Source of the DNA: an uncultured Flavobacteriales bacterium
Lineage (GTDB): Bacteria > Bacteroidota > Bacteroidia > Flavobacteriales_G > Salibacteraceae
Assembly: GCA_943788775.1 (NCBI GenBank)
Contig: CALSRO010000010.1
Span: 1 to 34,526 of the forward strand
Direction: 5' to 3'
Length of the DNA stretch: 34,526 bases
Shown here: positions 16,578 through 25,046 of the stretch, in pieces
Position numbering within the stretch: position 1 is the stretch's first letter
How the letters are laid out: the number at the start of each line of letters is the position of its first letter
Notes under the pieces: model-generated
Databases searched by the model: none
What the model was told of the DNA's origin: nothing
What the model saw: the letters and a program-made list of their open reading frames with translations, nothing else
Translations under genes and position numbers: made by a program

Positions 16578-17939
16578 ATGATATCAAGCATTGTCTTTGT
16601 CCTCTTACTTGGAGCTACCGCTTTCATCTTTATTCGAAGGCTTAAAGAAATCCGATATAATATTAACCTTGGTCGAGATCTTGATTTGTCAGGAAACTTT
16701 AGTGAGCGATTCAAGATTATGGCTCGAGTGGCATTGGGTCAAAGCAAGTTAGTGGCTAGGCCATTTGCTGGGTTAATGCATGTATTCATATATCTCGGAT
16801 TCGTCATTATCAATATTGAGATATTAGAAATTGTAGTGGATGGAGTTTTTGGCACTCATAGGGCTTTTGAAGCCGTTTTGGGCGCGAAAGCTTATTATGT
16901 TTTCATTGGAATTTTTGAGGTTCTTGCTTTACTCGTTTTAACTGCGTGTGTGGCGTTTTTAATCAGACGAAACATAGGTAAGCTGAAGCGTTTTTCTGGC
17001 GTTGAAATGACTAAATGGCCTACATCTGATGCCAATATCATTCTGGTAGTCGAAATTTTATTAATGACGGCCTTTCTTACAATGAATGCTGCAGATAGTG
17101 TTTTAATGACGGCTCCTGTAGAATTGCTTCAAGCATCTGGTTTAGACCATTATGCGGGTTTCTTTTTTGGTGGATGGTTTTGGGTCAGCGCCTACTTAAC
17201 CGGATTCATGCCGAATGATGTGAATACACTTTTTATTATTGAACGGGTGTGCTGGTGGTTCCACATTATTGGAGTTTTTGCTTTTTCCATATATGTACTT
17301 TACTCAAAGCACTTCCACATTTTCATTGCTTTTCCCAATACATTTTATACTCGTTTACAGCCAGCTGGAGACATACCCAATTTAGCAGCTGTTAAAAAGG
17401 AGGTAGAATTAATGATGGACCCCTCGGCAGATCCGTATGCTGCTCCAGCCGCTGATGCTGGACCTCCACAGAGATTTGGAGCCAAGGATGTAGAGGATCT
17501 CAGCTGGAAACAATTGATGGATGCCTATTCATGTACTGAATGTGGTCGTTGTACTTCTGATTGTCCAGCAAATCAGACAGGTAAACTGCTATCTCCGCGT
17601 AAGATCATGATGGACACCAGAGATCGACTAGAAGAAGTTGGAAAGTTAAAGAGGGCAGAAGGCCCAGACGCAACGGACGGTCGTTCGCTACTCGGAGATT
17701 TTATCACCAAAGAAGAATTGTGGGCATGCACTACTTGCAACGCTTGTGTGGAAGCTTGTCCAGTGAATATTAACCCTCTTTCAGTGATTGTAGATTTAAG
17801 ACGATTTCTAGTCATGGAAGAATCAGCTGCACCCTCAGAATTGAATACCATGTTCACCAACATTGAGAACAATGGTGCTCCTTGGCAATTTGCGCAAGCA
17901 GATAGAGGAAATTGGACAGAAGAATTGAACGATAATTAG
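16578..17939 (+). CDS. Membrane-bound 4Fe-4S dicluster electron-transfer protein (HdrC/NarI-like fusion)
   Basis: A predicted respiratory electron-transfer subunit. The N-terminal half has about five or six hydrophobic helices (first at residues 1-16, then FAGLMHVFIYLGFVIINIEI, YVFIGIFEVLALLVLTACVA, ILLMTAFLTM, and WWFHIIGVFAFSIYVLYS with a histidine that could bind heme), recalling NarI-type quinone-linked subunits. The C-terminal half carries two classic 4Fe-4S motifs: CTECGRCTSDCP near residues 319-330 and CTTCNACVEACP near residues 383-394. It is followed 14 nt later by a CCG-domain protein. Together they resemble the HdrC/HdrB or GlcF/LldE style of Fe-S plus CCG oxidoreductase. The electron donor is not shown by the context. 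Confidence 0.85.
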   Translation: MISSIVFVLLLGATAFIFIRRLKEIRYNINLGRDLDLSGNFSERFKIMARVALGQSKLVARPFAGLMHVFIYLGFVIINIEILEIVVDGVFGTHRAFEAVLGAKAYYVFIGIFEVLALLVLTACVAFLIRRNIGKLKRFSGVEMTKWPTSDANIILVVEILLMTAFLTMNAADSVLMTAPVELLQASGLDHYAGFFFGGWFWVSAYLTGFMPNDVNTLFIIERVCWWFHIIGVFAFSIYVLYSKHFHIFIAFPNTFYTRLQPAGDIPNLAAVKKEVELMMDPSADPYAAPAADAGPPQRFGAKDVEDLSWKQLMDAYSCTECGRCTSDCPANQTGKLLSPRKIMMDTRDRLEEVGKLKRAEGPDATDGRSLLGDFITKEELWACTTCNACVEACPVNINPLSVIVDLRRFLVMEESAAPSELNTMFTNIENNGAPWQFAQADRGNWTEELNDN

Positions 17940-17953
17940 GAATTTGATATAGG

Positions 17954-18745
17954 ATGACAGATTCAATCAAGATTAAAACAATGGCTCAAATGGTAGCTTC
18001 TGGGGAACAACCAGAGGTGCTTTTTTGGGTAGGATGCATGGGGAGTTTTGACGACCGTGCAAAGAAAATCACCAAGGCATTCGCTAAAATCCTGAACAAG
18101 TCGGGAGTGAAATTTGCGGTGTTAGGAGCTGAGGAGAGTTGCACTGGAGACCCAGCCAAACGCGCTGGAAACGAATTCTTGTACCAAATGCAGGCATTCA
18201 CTAATATCCAAACCTTGAATGCATATGAGGTAAAGCGAATAGTGACTACTTGCCCCCACTGCTTTAATATTTTGAAAAATGAATATCCTGAATTGGGTGG
18301 CAACTATGAAGTACTGCACCATTCGCAGTTCCTTCAGAACTTACTGAAAGATGGCCGCTTGACCATTGAAGGAGGTAGCTTCAAGGGAAAGAAGATCACC
18401 TTCCATGACCCATGCTACTTAGGAAGAGCAAATGGGGTGTACGAAGCCCCGCGGGAATTGATTGAAAAATTAGATGCTGAGTTAGTGGAGATGAAACGTT
18501 GCAAGGAACGTGGGTTGTGCTGCGGAGCTGGTGGAGCACAGATGTTTAAGGAAGCTGAAAAAGGCGACAAAGAAGTCAACTTAGAACGCACTGAAGATGC
18601 CATAGAGGTGAAGCCCGATATCATAGCAGCGGGATGTCCATTCTGCAATACAATGATGACGGATGGTGTAAAACACTTTAATAAGGAAGATGAAATTGAA
18701 GTCAAGGATTTGGCTGAATTAATCGCTGAAGCTGCAGATTTATAA
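17954..18745 (+). CDS. CCG-domain Fe-S protein (HdrB/LldE-like)
   Basis: A 263-residue soluble partner of the preceding membrane Fe-S protein. It contains two cysteine-rich CCG-type domains. The first has LFWVGCMGSFDDRA, EESCTGDPAKRAGNE and TTCPHCFNIL; the second has ITFHDPCYLGRANGVYEAPR, RGLCCGAGGAQMF and AAGCPFCNTMM. Such domains bind non-cubane or 4Fe-4S clusters in heterodisulfide reductase subunit B, lactate utilisation LldE and glycolate oxidase GlcF. In the first domain the usual CC pair is a single Cys in ESCTG, as often seen in this group. It starts at ATG 17954, 14 nt after its neighbour, and its stop overlaps the next gene by 1 nt. The substrate is unknown. Confidence 0.85.
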   Translation: MTDSIKIKTMAQMVASGEQPEVLFWVGCMGSFDDRAKKITKAFAKILNKSGVKFAVLGAEESCTGDPAKRAGNEFLYQMQAFTNIQTLNAYEVKRIVTTCPHCFNILKNEYPELGGNYEVLHHSQFLQNLLKDGRLTIEGGSFKGKKITFHDPCYLGRANGVYEAPRELIEKLDAELVEMKRCKERGLCCGAGGAQMFKEAEKGDKEVNLERTEDAIEVKPDIIAAGCPFCNTMMTDGVKHFNKEDEIEVKDLAELIAEAADL

Positions 18746-19242
18746 TGGTTGCTATGAAAACGCGAAGGTTGAATGAAATGAGCGATGACTCGCGAATATG
18801 GATTTTTCAATCTACCCCTCTGCTTGTTGGAAATCTAGAGGCCAATGTGGCAGAAAGTCTGAATGAATTTTTGGTGAATTGGGCTGCGCATGGCACTGAA
18901 CTCTTCTCCGGTTTTGACATCCTTCACGATCGATTTATTGTCATTGCCGTTGATGAAAACAAAGCACCTGCCACAGGATGCTCCATCGATGCAATGATGA
19001 AGGTTGTTTTGGACATTGATCGATGTAATCAACTAGATCTCATGAATCGCATGAAGGTGGCGTACCACGACTCTGCTGGAATTAAGGAGTGTGATGTAAA
19101 TACCTTTCGTGAAATGCTAAAGTCAGGTGCCGCAAATGGCGACACTCTTGTTTTTAATAATATTCTAGACTCCTTGGGAAAGTTGAAGAATAGCTGGGAA
19201 GTGCCAGTTAGCCAAAGCTGGCATGCCAACCTTATGGTTTAG
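18745..19242 (+). CDS. Conserved Bacteroidota protein of unknown function (often labelled ABC transporter ATPase)
   Basis: A 165-residue soluble protein whose ATG at 18745 shares one base with the previous stop (TAATG); ATGs at 18754 and 18778 are alternatives. The recognisable core is WIFQSTPLL, SLNEFLVNWAAHGTELFSGF, DILHDRFIVIAVDENKAPAT and GCSIDAMMKVVLDIDRCNQL. This pattern recurs in Bacteroidota proteins that databases sometimes call ABC transporter ATPase. No Walker A or ABC signature is visible here, so that name is not supported by the sequence. It always seems to accompany the Fe-S pair in this operon. Its 3' end overlaps the convergent OstA-like gene by 11 nt. The function is unknown. 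Confidence 0.7.
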   Translation: MVAMKTRRLNEMSDDSRIWIFQSTPLLVGNLEANVAESLNEFLVNWAAHGTELFSGFDILHDRFIVIAVDENKAPATGCSIDAMMKVVLDIDRCNQLDLMNRMKVAYHDSAGIKECDVNTFREMLKSGAANGDTLVFNNILDSLGKLKNSWEVPVSQSWHANLMV

Positions 19243-20995
19243 CTTTTGACTTTAGTTTTGATGATTTTTTTTCCTTCAATTCTTTTATTTCCTCTTCTGT
19301 TTTAGCAGGCTTTTCTTCTTGCGGATTTATAACATTATCGTCAATGATCTGCTTCTTGTTGTCAGTTGTTTCCGCTTCTTGGTTATTGGATTCGGATGAT
19401 TCTTCAACCTCTTCCTCGATTTCTGTTTTAGGTAGAAGTTCCACCTGTTTTTGGACTTTAGCTACCTTTTCAACTTGAGGGGTACTTGTACCAAGCAATA
19501 AGTCGTAAACTGATCCGGGGCGCTCATTTATCCTCCAGTTAAATCCATCCAACTGCAAACCTGTAGCTGGCATTTCATCCGTTGGAGTGAGCTTTGCTGT
19601 TGGACGATCATAGAAACTAATCTTCTTAATGGCGCTGCTATCAATTTTAATGGTCATGTTCGAACACTTCGTTTCGTTCACTCCAATTAATGTTTGATCT
19701 TCTTCTCTTGGGTAGTAAACTGTTTGCCCGTTGCCAAATACGTCCACTTTACTGAGTTCCGCATCCTTAAAATACCCAATCATATTGATGCCCTTTATCT
19801 GATTGTAAAAGATGCTGTCTTCATGTGCTATAATGAACGCGGTTTGATTCATGTACATTTTATCCATGGTTCCATTTGCCATGGTCAATTGGATTGAATC
19901 TGCTGTGATTTGGTTGTTGTCTGACCATAAAATTGGATCATGAAACATGTGAATGATACTGTCGGCAGTGAGGTAAACCAATGAATCGCACTGACCCTGC
20001 ATGTCTTCTTTGAAGAATCGGGTGTTATGGTAAGTTTTAATGATTCGTTCGTGCCTACAACTATCAATAAATGAATGAAGTGTGTCAGCAACTAGAAAGA
20101 ACGTATCGCCATTCATATCCTGCTTCATAATCATGTTTTCACTGACAAAGCTTACGCTATCAGCTTCATAATAAATGGCATAGTCTCCGTTAACTTCGAA
20201 TTTTTGTGAGGTATCAATAACCACTACGTTGCACTTTGAAATTCCGATTTGTGCTTTTTGATCATAGTCAATCGTATCGCCTTTAAGGATTTGTCCCGAG
20301 CTTAAAATCTTGGCATTTCGGATAAAATTTGCTCGATCCGCCAATTGATCGAACCAACCATATTCACAAAAAATGTCTCTATCCTCAAATTCAATATGTG
20401 TAGGGCCATAAAACCAAGTCTTCTCTAAATCGGAAGAGTAGTGCATGGTATCGGTGTATATGGTGTAGTCTGGATGAGTCATTACCACATCTGTCTTGTA
20501 ATGAAACACCTTGGATTCGGTGAAATAGTAACCTCTTTCGCTGGTTAAGTGAATACCTTCCTGTTTACTGTCAATCTCACCCCCGGAGTAGTAGGCACCT
20601 ATACCAGTGCTCCGATCATAATCTAGATAGTCAGTTTTCAAAACAGAAGAACCATTGTCGATGATTACGTTACTGCGGAATTTGGCAATTTTTGTGTTTC
20701 CATCATAAAACAACGAATCACCCACCAAGGTCAATGAATCGCTTTCTACGATTCTGACGTTTCCTTCAGCCTTGACACTATTGTTATCAAAAAGCAGGGC
20801 GCTGTCGCAAAACATCAATGCATTCTGATGCTGAAGTCTTACGGATCCTTTGAGCTTATTTGCACCTTTTGGCGTGTATTTATTGACGCCAAATTTATCC
20901 GCATGCAATAGCTCTATTTCTTCTTGTTTTGATTGTGATCTCAGTTGAAGAAAGGAGAAGCAGAAAAGAAGAACTATGGCATATGCCAACCGCAT
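19232..20995 (-). CDS. LptA/OstA-like periplasmic LPS transport protein
   Basis: A 587-residue exported protein with a signal peptide (MRLAYAIVLLFCFSFLQLRS) and repeated OstA beta-strand units (KLKGSVRLQHQNALMFCDSA, NNSVKAEGNVRIVESDSLTL, VGDSLFYDGNTKIAKFRSNV), the fold of the LptA bridge that carries lipopolysaccharide across the periplasm. The C-terminal ~100 residues are a low-complexity tail rich in Glu, Ser and Lys and ending SSKLKSKAKP. It is much longer than E. coli LptA (about 185 residues), as is usual for Bacteroidota OstA-like proteins. ATG 20995 follows the purA stop by 1 nt, so it is coupled to purine synthesis. With lptD elsewhere in the window it completes part of the LPS export path. 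It overlaps the convergent gene at 18745-19242 by 11 nt. Confidence 0.85.
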   Translation of the reverse strand: MRLAYAIVLLFCFSFLQLRSQSKQEEIELLHADKFGVNKYTPKGANKLKGSVRLQHQNALMFCDSALLFDNNSVKAEGNVRIVESDSLTLVGDSLFYDGNTKIAKFRSNVIIDNGSSVLKTDYLDYDRSTGIGAYYSGGEIDSKQEGIHLTSERGYYFTESKVFHYKTDVVMTHPDYTIYTDTMHYSSDLEKTWFYGPTHIEFEDRDIFCEYGWFDQLADRANFIRNAKILSSGQILKGDTIDYDQKAQIGISKCNVVVIDTSQKFEVNGDYAIYYEADSVSFVSENMIMKQDMNGDTFFLVADTLHSFIDSCRHERIIKTYHNTRFFKEDMQGQCDSLVYLTADSIIHMFHDPILWSDNNQITADSIQLTMANGTMDKMYMNQTAFIIAHEDSIFYNQIKGINMIGYFKDAELSKVDVFGNGQTVYYPREEDQTLIGVNETKCSNMTIKIDSSAIKKISFYDRPTAKLTPTDEMPATGLQLDGFNWRINERPGSVYDLLLGTSTPQVEKVAKVQKQVELLPKTEIEEEVEESSESNNQEAETTDNKKQIIDDNVINPQEEKPAKTEEEIKELKEKKSSKLKSKAKP

Positions 20996-20996
20996 C

Positions 20997-22271
20997 TTAA
21001 GCGACTTGGGTGTCTCGAATTAAGGTTTGCTTTCTATCAGGTCCCATCGAAACAATGGAAATTGGGCATTCCGTTTCTTTCTCAATAAAGGCGATATAAT
21101 CTTCCAGTTGTTTTGGCATTGGGTCATTTACATTTAGTTCGCTTTCCCAACCTTTGATATCCGAATAAACTGTTTCGATTCGATCATCTGCATGATCAAA
21201 GGGCACTTCAGAAGTCTCTTCGCCTTTAAACTTATATGTTGTGCAGACCTCAATTGTTTCAAATTCATTCAAAACATCTGCCTTGGTCATAATAAGCTTA
21301 GTGACACCATTCAGCATGACCGCATAATTTAATGCAACCATATCCAACCAACCGCATCTTCGAGGTCTTCCTGTAGTTGCGCCATATTCATGTCCGATGT
21401 CTCTCAATCGCTGTCCAACCTCATCCTCTAGCTCGGTAGGGAATGGACCGCTGCCCACACGTGTACAATATGCTTTGAATATTCCATACACATCGCCAAT
21501 TTTATTTGGAGCAATGCCTAAACCAGTGCAAGCACCCGCACAAATTGTATTTGATGAGGTTACGAATGGGTATGACCCAAACTCAATGTCAAGCAAAGAG
21601 CCCTGAGCACCTTCAGCCAAAATGCGCTTACCTGCCTTAAGGGCGTTGTTTATGTAATACTCGGAATTTGTAAAAGGAATACCCTTCATGAAATCGACTG
21701 CTTCCATCCAAGCTTGTTCCATTTCGTCAAGACCTTCTATTTCAAAATCCATTCGCTCTAGCATTTGAATGTGCTTTTCTCGAAGGGCGGCATATTTTTC
21801 TTGAAAATGAGGCGACTCCAAATCACCAACTCTTAAACCATTTCTACCCGTTTTGTCCATGTATGTTGGGCCAATACCCTTCAGAGTGGAGCCTATTTTG
21901 TCTTTTCCCTTGGCAGCTTCTGACGCTGCATCCAATAATCGATGCGTTGGCAAGATTAAGTGAGCTTTACGTGAGATGAGTAGGCGCTCCTTATAAGGCA
22001 CACCTTGATTGATTAAATTATCGATTTCCTTGCGAAAAATGGAAGGGTCTATGACAACACCATTTCCAATGAGGTTCATTTTTCCTTCATGAAAAATTCC
22101 AGATGGAATGGTATGGAGAACGAATTTTTTACCGTCAAATTCCAACGTATGCCCCGCATTTGGACCACCTTGGAATCGAGCTATGATATCATAATTTGGA
22201 GTTAGAACGTCAACAATTTTTCCTTTGCCTTCGTCTCCCCATTGCATACCCAACAATACATCTACTTGCAT
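20997..22271 (-). CDS. purA: Adenylosuccinate synthetase
   Basis: PurA uses GTP to condense IMP with aspartate, the first committed step to AMP. The 424-residue protein has the expected length and motifs: MQWGDEGKGKIVDVL (P-loop GDEGKGK near residues 12-18, containing the catalytic Asp), FQGGPNAGHTLEFDGKK, LPTHRLLDA, KGIGPTYMDKTGRNG, AEGAQGSLLDIEFGSYPFVT, TTGRPRRCGWLDMVAL and VKTEADVL-like TKADVLNEFE. ATG at 22271 lies 30 nt after the Fur-type gene, with which it is probably cotranscribed. It leads directly into the OstA-like gene. Confidence 0.97.
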   Translation of the reverse strand: MQVDVLLGMQWGDEGKGKIVDVLTPNYDIIARFQGGPNAGHTLEFDGKKFVLHTIPSGIFHEGKMNLIGNGVVIDPSIFRKEIDNLINQGVPYKERLLISRKAHLILPTHRLLDAASEAAKGKDKIGSTLKGIGPTYMDKTGRNGLRVGDLESPHFQEKYAALREKHIQMLERMDFEIEGLDEMEQAWMEAVDFMKGIPFTNSEYYINNALKAGKRILAEGAQGSLLDIEFGSYPFVTSSNTICAGACTGLGIAPNKIGDVYGIFKAYCTRVGSGPFPTELEDEVGQRLRDIGHEYGATTGRPRRCGWLDMVALNYAVMLNGVTKLIMTKADVLNEFETIEVCTTYKFKGEETSEVPFDHADDRIETVYSDIKGWESELNVNDPMPKQLEDYIAFIEKETECPISIVSMGPDRKQTLIRDTQVA

Positions 22272-22301
22272 AATCTATAGAATTGATAAACCTTCGAGAA
22301 C

Positions 22302-22742
22302 TTACTCTTCGGTTTTAACTGCGTAAAAATTTAATGAATGATGAAGAATCTTAATTCCTAATGATTCTTCAAGTGAGTTTTTAATTAGCTGAAGTCTCGG
22401 GTCGCAAAATTCTTGTACATCACCCGTTTCTGTGAAAATAATATGATCGTGCTGCCTGTTCGCAAAGCTCTTTTCATATTGAGCCTGTGATTTTCCAAAT
22501 TGATGTTTTCGAATCAAATTACAGGCGAGTAACAAATCGATTGTATTATAAAGCGTTGCTCGACTTACGCGATACTTCTTGTTTTTCATTTGAACATAAA
22601 GCTCTTCGACATCAAAGTGTCCATCAGAAGTGTAGATTTCATCGAGTATCGCGAATCGTTCGGGCGTTTTTCTATGTCCGTGTTCTTCGAGGTAACTTTT
22701 AAATACACCACGTACTTGAAGTTTGATTTCAGCTTGCTTCAT
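22302..22742 (-). CDS. Fur-family transcriptional regulator lacking the usual zinc CxxC
   Basis: A 146-residue metal- or peroxide-sensing repressor of the Fur family (Fur, Zur or PerR branch). The N-terminal winged helix shows [32 protein letters not shown] and the recognition helix [19 protein letters not shown]. The dimerisation domain shows [17 protein letters not shown]. In most Fur proteins the positions after HDH(x)I form CxxC for a structural zinc; here they are FTET. A single Cys remains in EFCD, so the structural zinc site appears lost. ATG 22742 is preceded by a -7 element (22753-22760) right after the relA stop, so this gene probably has its own nearly leaderless transcript that includes purA. 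Its regulon cannot be told from the window. Confidence 0.85.
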   Translation of the reverse strand: MKQAEIKLQVRGVFKSYLEEHGHRKTPERFAILDEIYTSDGHFDVEELYVQMKNKKYRVSRATLYNTIDLLLACNLIRKHQFGKSQAQYEKSFANRQHDHIIFTETGDVQEFCDPRLQLIKNSLEESLGIKILHHSLNFYAVKTEE

Positions 22743-22752
22743 TTCAAGTGTG

Positions 22753-22760
22753 CAAAGGTA
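22753..22760 (-). promoter_or_regulatory. Bacteroidota -7 element for the Fur-family gene
   Basis: TACCTTTG on the minus strand matches TAnnTTTG and sits 10 nt before ATG 22742, directly after the (p)ppGpp synthetase stop. A transcript from it would be almost leaderless. No -33 TTG at the normal distance is visible. Confidence 0.4.
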
Positions 22761-24992
22761 TCAATTAGCTTGGGTAAAGGTAGGTTCTTGCTTATCTCCT
22801 TTTATACGACTTACCGTACTCACACCGCTTATGTTTCTGAGCTTTCGCATCAATTCTGTAAGGTGCGTGGTGTCGTTCACATAGACCATCACCGTGCCTG
22901 TGAATATTCCATCGTCCGTATCAAACGAAATGCTTCTCATGTTGACATTGTATTCACTTGAGATAACTTTCGTCAACTCATTTACTAAGCCGACTTGATC
23001 AATGCCGCTTATTCGCAATCCAGCTAGGAAGGCGATGCTCTCTTGGTTTGTCCATTTTGCCTTAACAATTCGATAGTCATATTTCGACATCATCTGAATG
23101 GCATTAGGACAGTTTTCTCTATGAATTTTGATGCCATCATTTATCGTGATGAACCCAAAAACATTGTCACCTGGGATAGGGTTGCAACAGTTTGAAAGTT
23201 TATAGTCAAACTTTTCCATGGAATCACCGATAACGAGGTTTGCACCTTTGTCATTGAAATTGGTAACAATACGTTTGAGTCCATCTGGATTTCTTCGCTT
23301 AGGTCTGCGATATTTTAGTTGGCCTGAGTCCTTTTTTAAGGCTGCTAATTTGCTGAAATCGAGCTGTGCAAGACCAGCTTTAAAGAAAAGTTCATGAGAA
23401 GTGGGTAATCTGTAGAAGTTCACGATTTTGTTCAGATTCTCATCGTTCAAGTTGATTTTGAGGTTTCTCAGCTTGCGTTCTAAAATCTCTTTGCCATCTT
23501 CGGCAATTCGCTTGCGATCCTCCTTGAGATATGTCCTGATGTTCGATTTAGCTTTGGCTGTAACAACAAATCGCAACCAATCTTCTTTTGGACTTTGATT
23601 TTTAGAGGTTAAAATTTCTACTTGATCACCGCTTTTGAGTTCATGACTCAGGGGTGCCAACCGATGATTCACTTTAGCACCAATACATCGAGCACCAATA
23701 TCAGAATGTATTTCAAAGGCAAAATCCAAAGCAGTGGCAGATGATGGAAGATTTCTCAGGTCACCTTTAGGGGTGAAAACGAAAATTTCGTCCGAGAATA
23801 GATTGAGTTTGAAGTCATCAATAAAATCAAGCGCATTCGGATCTGGATTTTCGAGTGTTTCTCGAATGCGTCTGATCCATTCATCCAAGGCATTTTCACT
23901 TGCAGATTCCTTATACTTCCAATGGGCTGCATAGCCCATCTCAGCAATATCATCCATTCTGCGTGTTCGGATCTGCACTTCTACCCATTTACCAGATGGA
24001 CTCATAACGGTAGTGTGTAATGATTCGTATCCGTTTCCTTTTGGAGTGCTTATCCAATCTCGCAGTCGATCTGGATTGGGTTGGTAATTGTCCGTTACTA
24101 TACTATATACCTGCCAGCAATCACTCTTCTCATTTTTTTCATCCGATTCAATTATGATTCTAATGGCGAAAAGATCATAAACCTCTTCAAAAGGAATGTT
24201 CTTATTCACCATCTTATTATAGATGGAATAGACTGACTTTGATCGAATTTTCACTTCGTAGTCAAACTCTAATTCATCTAGTCGCTTGCGAATGGGGACG
24301 GTAAAACGGTTGATGAACCGTGTACGAACGGCTTTGCTCTTTTCAAGCGAGCTTTCAATTTTATGATAGAGTTCGGGCTCTTTATATTTCAGACATAAGT
24401 CTTCGAACTCAGATTTTAAATTATATAACCCTAGTCGGTGAGAGAGAGGTGCGTATAAATAAAGCGTTTCAGAGGCAATTTTTTGCTGCTTATCATGTCG
24501 CATCGACTCGAGTGTGCGCATATTATGCAATCGGTCGGCCAGTTTGATAAGAATTACCCGAATATCATCGGAAAGGGTCAGCAGCATTTTTCTGAAATTC
24601 TCTGCTTGGATTGAAACATCCTCACCAAATTGAGCACCTCTAAGCTTTGTTAAGCCGTCAACAATAATTCGAACTCGAGTGCCAAAAAGACTCTCAATAT
24701 CATCTAAGTTGATTTCGGTGTCCTCTACCACATCGTGCAAAAGCGCACAAACGATCGAAGTCGTACCGAGTCCAATTTCTTCTGAAACGATGCGAGCAAC
24801 AGCCAGCGGGTGAAATATGTACGACTCTCCTGATTTTCTGCGCATCGGACTATGCGCTTCCGCGGCAAGATCAAATGCTTTTCGGATTAACAATCGATCT
24901 GCATCGTCCATCTCGCGTTTCGCATTTTTAAGCAAAGCGCGATACTCACGTAGAATGAGTTTTCTTTCAGCCTTTAATTCTTCCTCGGTCAT
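22761..24992 (-). CDS. Bifunctional (p)ppGpp synthetase/hydrolase (RelA/SpoT homologue)
   Basis: A Rsh enzyme that makes and destroys the stringent-response alarmones ppGpp and pppGpp. From ATG 24992 (an upstream TTG at 24998 is rejected) the protein has 743 residues. The hydrolase HD domain includes SYIFHPLAVARIV and CALLHDVVEDTEI, so the metal-binding His-Asp pair is kept. The synthetase domain includes KSVYSIYNKMVNK and PKGNGYESLHTTV, with RLRD at the RxKD position, as in bifunctional Rsh rather than RelA (ExDD). Next come a TGS domain (EIFVFTPKGDLRNLPSSATA), the conserved-cysteine region SNCCNPIPGDNVFGFIT, and a C-terminal ACT domain. It is followed by the Fur-family gene. Confidence 0.95.
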   Translation of the reverse strand: MTEEELKAERKLILREYRALLKNAKREMDDADRLLIRKAFDLAAEAHSPMRRKSGESYIFHPLAVARIVSEEIGLGTTSIVCALLHDVVEDTEINLDDIESLFGTRVRIIVDGLTKLRGAQFGEDVSIQAENFRKMLLTLSDDIRVILIKLADRLHNMRTLESMRHDKQQKIASETLYLYAPLSHRLGLYNLKSEFEDLCLKYKEPELYHKIESSLEKSKAVRTRFINRFTVPIRKRLDELEFDYEVKIRSKSVYSIYNKMVNKNIPFEEVYDLFAIRIIIESDEKNEKSDCWQVYSIVTDNYQPNPDRLRDWISTPKGNGYESLHTTVMSPSGKWVEVQIRTRRMDDIAEMGYAAHWKYKESASENALDEWIRRIRETLENPDPNALDFIDDFKLNLFSDEIFVFTPKGDLRNLPSSATALDFAFEIHSDIGARCIGAKVNHRLAPLSHELKSGDQVEILTSKNQSPKEDWLRFVVTAKAKSNIRTYLKEDRKRIAEDGKEILERKLRNLKINLNDENLNKIVNFYRLPTSHELFFKAGLAQLDFSKLAALKKDSGQLKYRRPKRRNPDGLKRIVTNFNDKGANLVIGDSMEKFDYKLSNCCNPIPGDNVFGFITINDGIKIHRENCPNAIQMMSKYDYRIVKAKWTNQESIAFLAGLRISGIDQVGLVNELTKVISSEYNVNMRSISFDTDDGIFTGTVMVYVNDTTHLTELMRKLRNISGVSTVSRIKGDKQEPTFTQAN

Positions 24993-25046
24993 ACACAACT
25001 AAGGTAGTGATGGGTATTCATAGGAAGTACGGATTAGCGTTAAAAA

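Noticed and set aside
17573..17872. 99-codon minus-strand frame inside the Fe-S gene
   Set aside because: It is antisense to the conserved cysteine motifs and shows no features of its own.
18745..19242. ABC transporter ATPase
   Set aside because: No Walker A, ABC signature or Walker B motif is present in the 165 residues.
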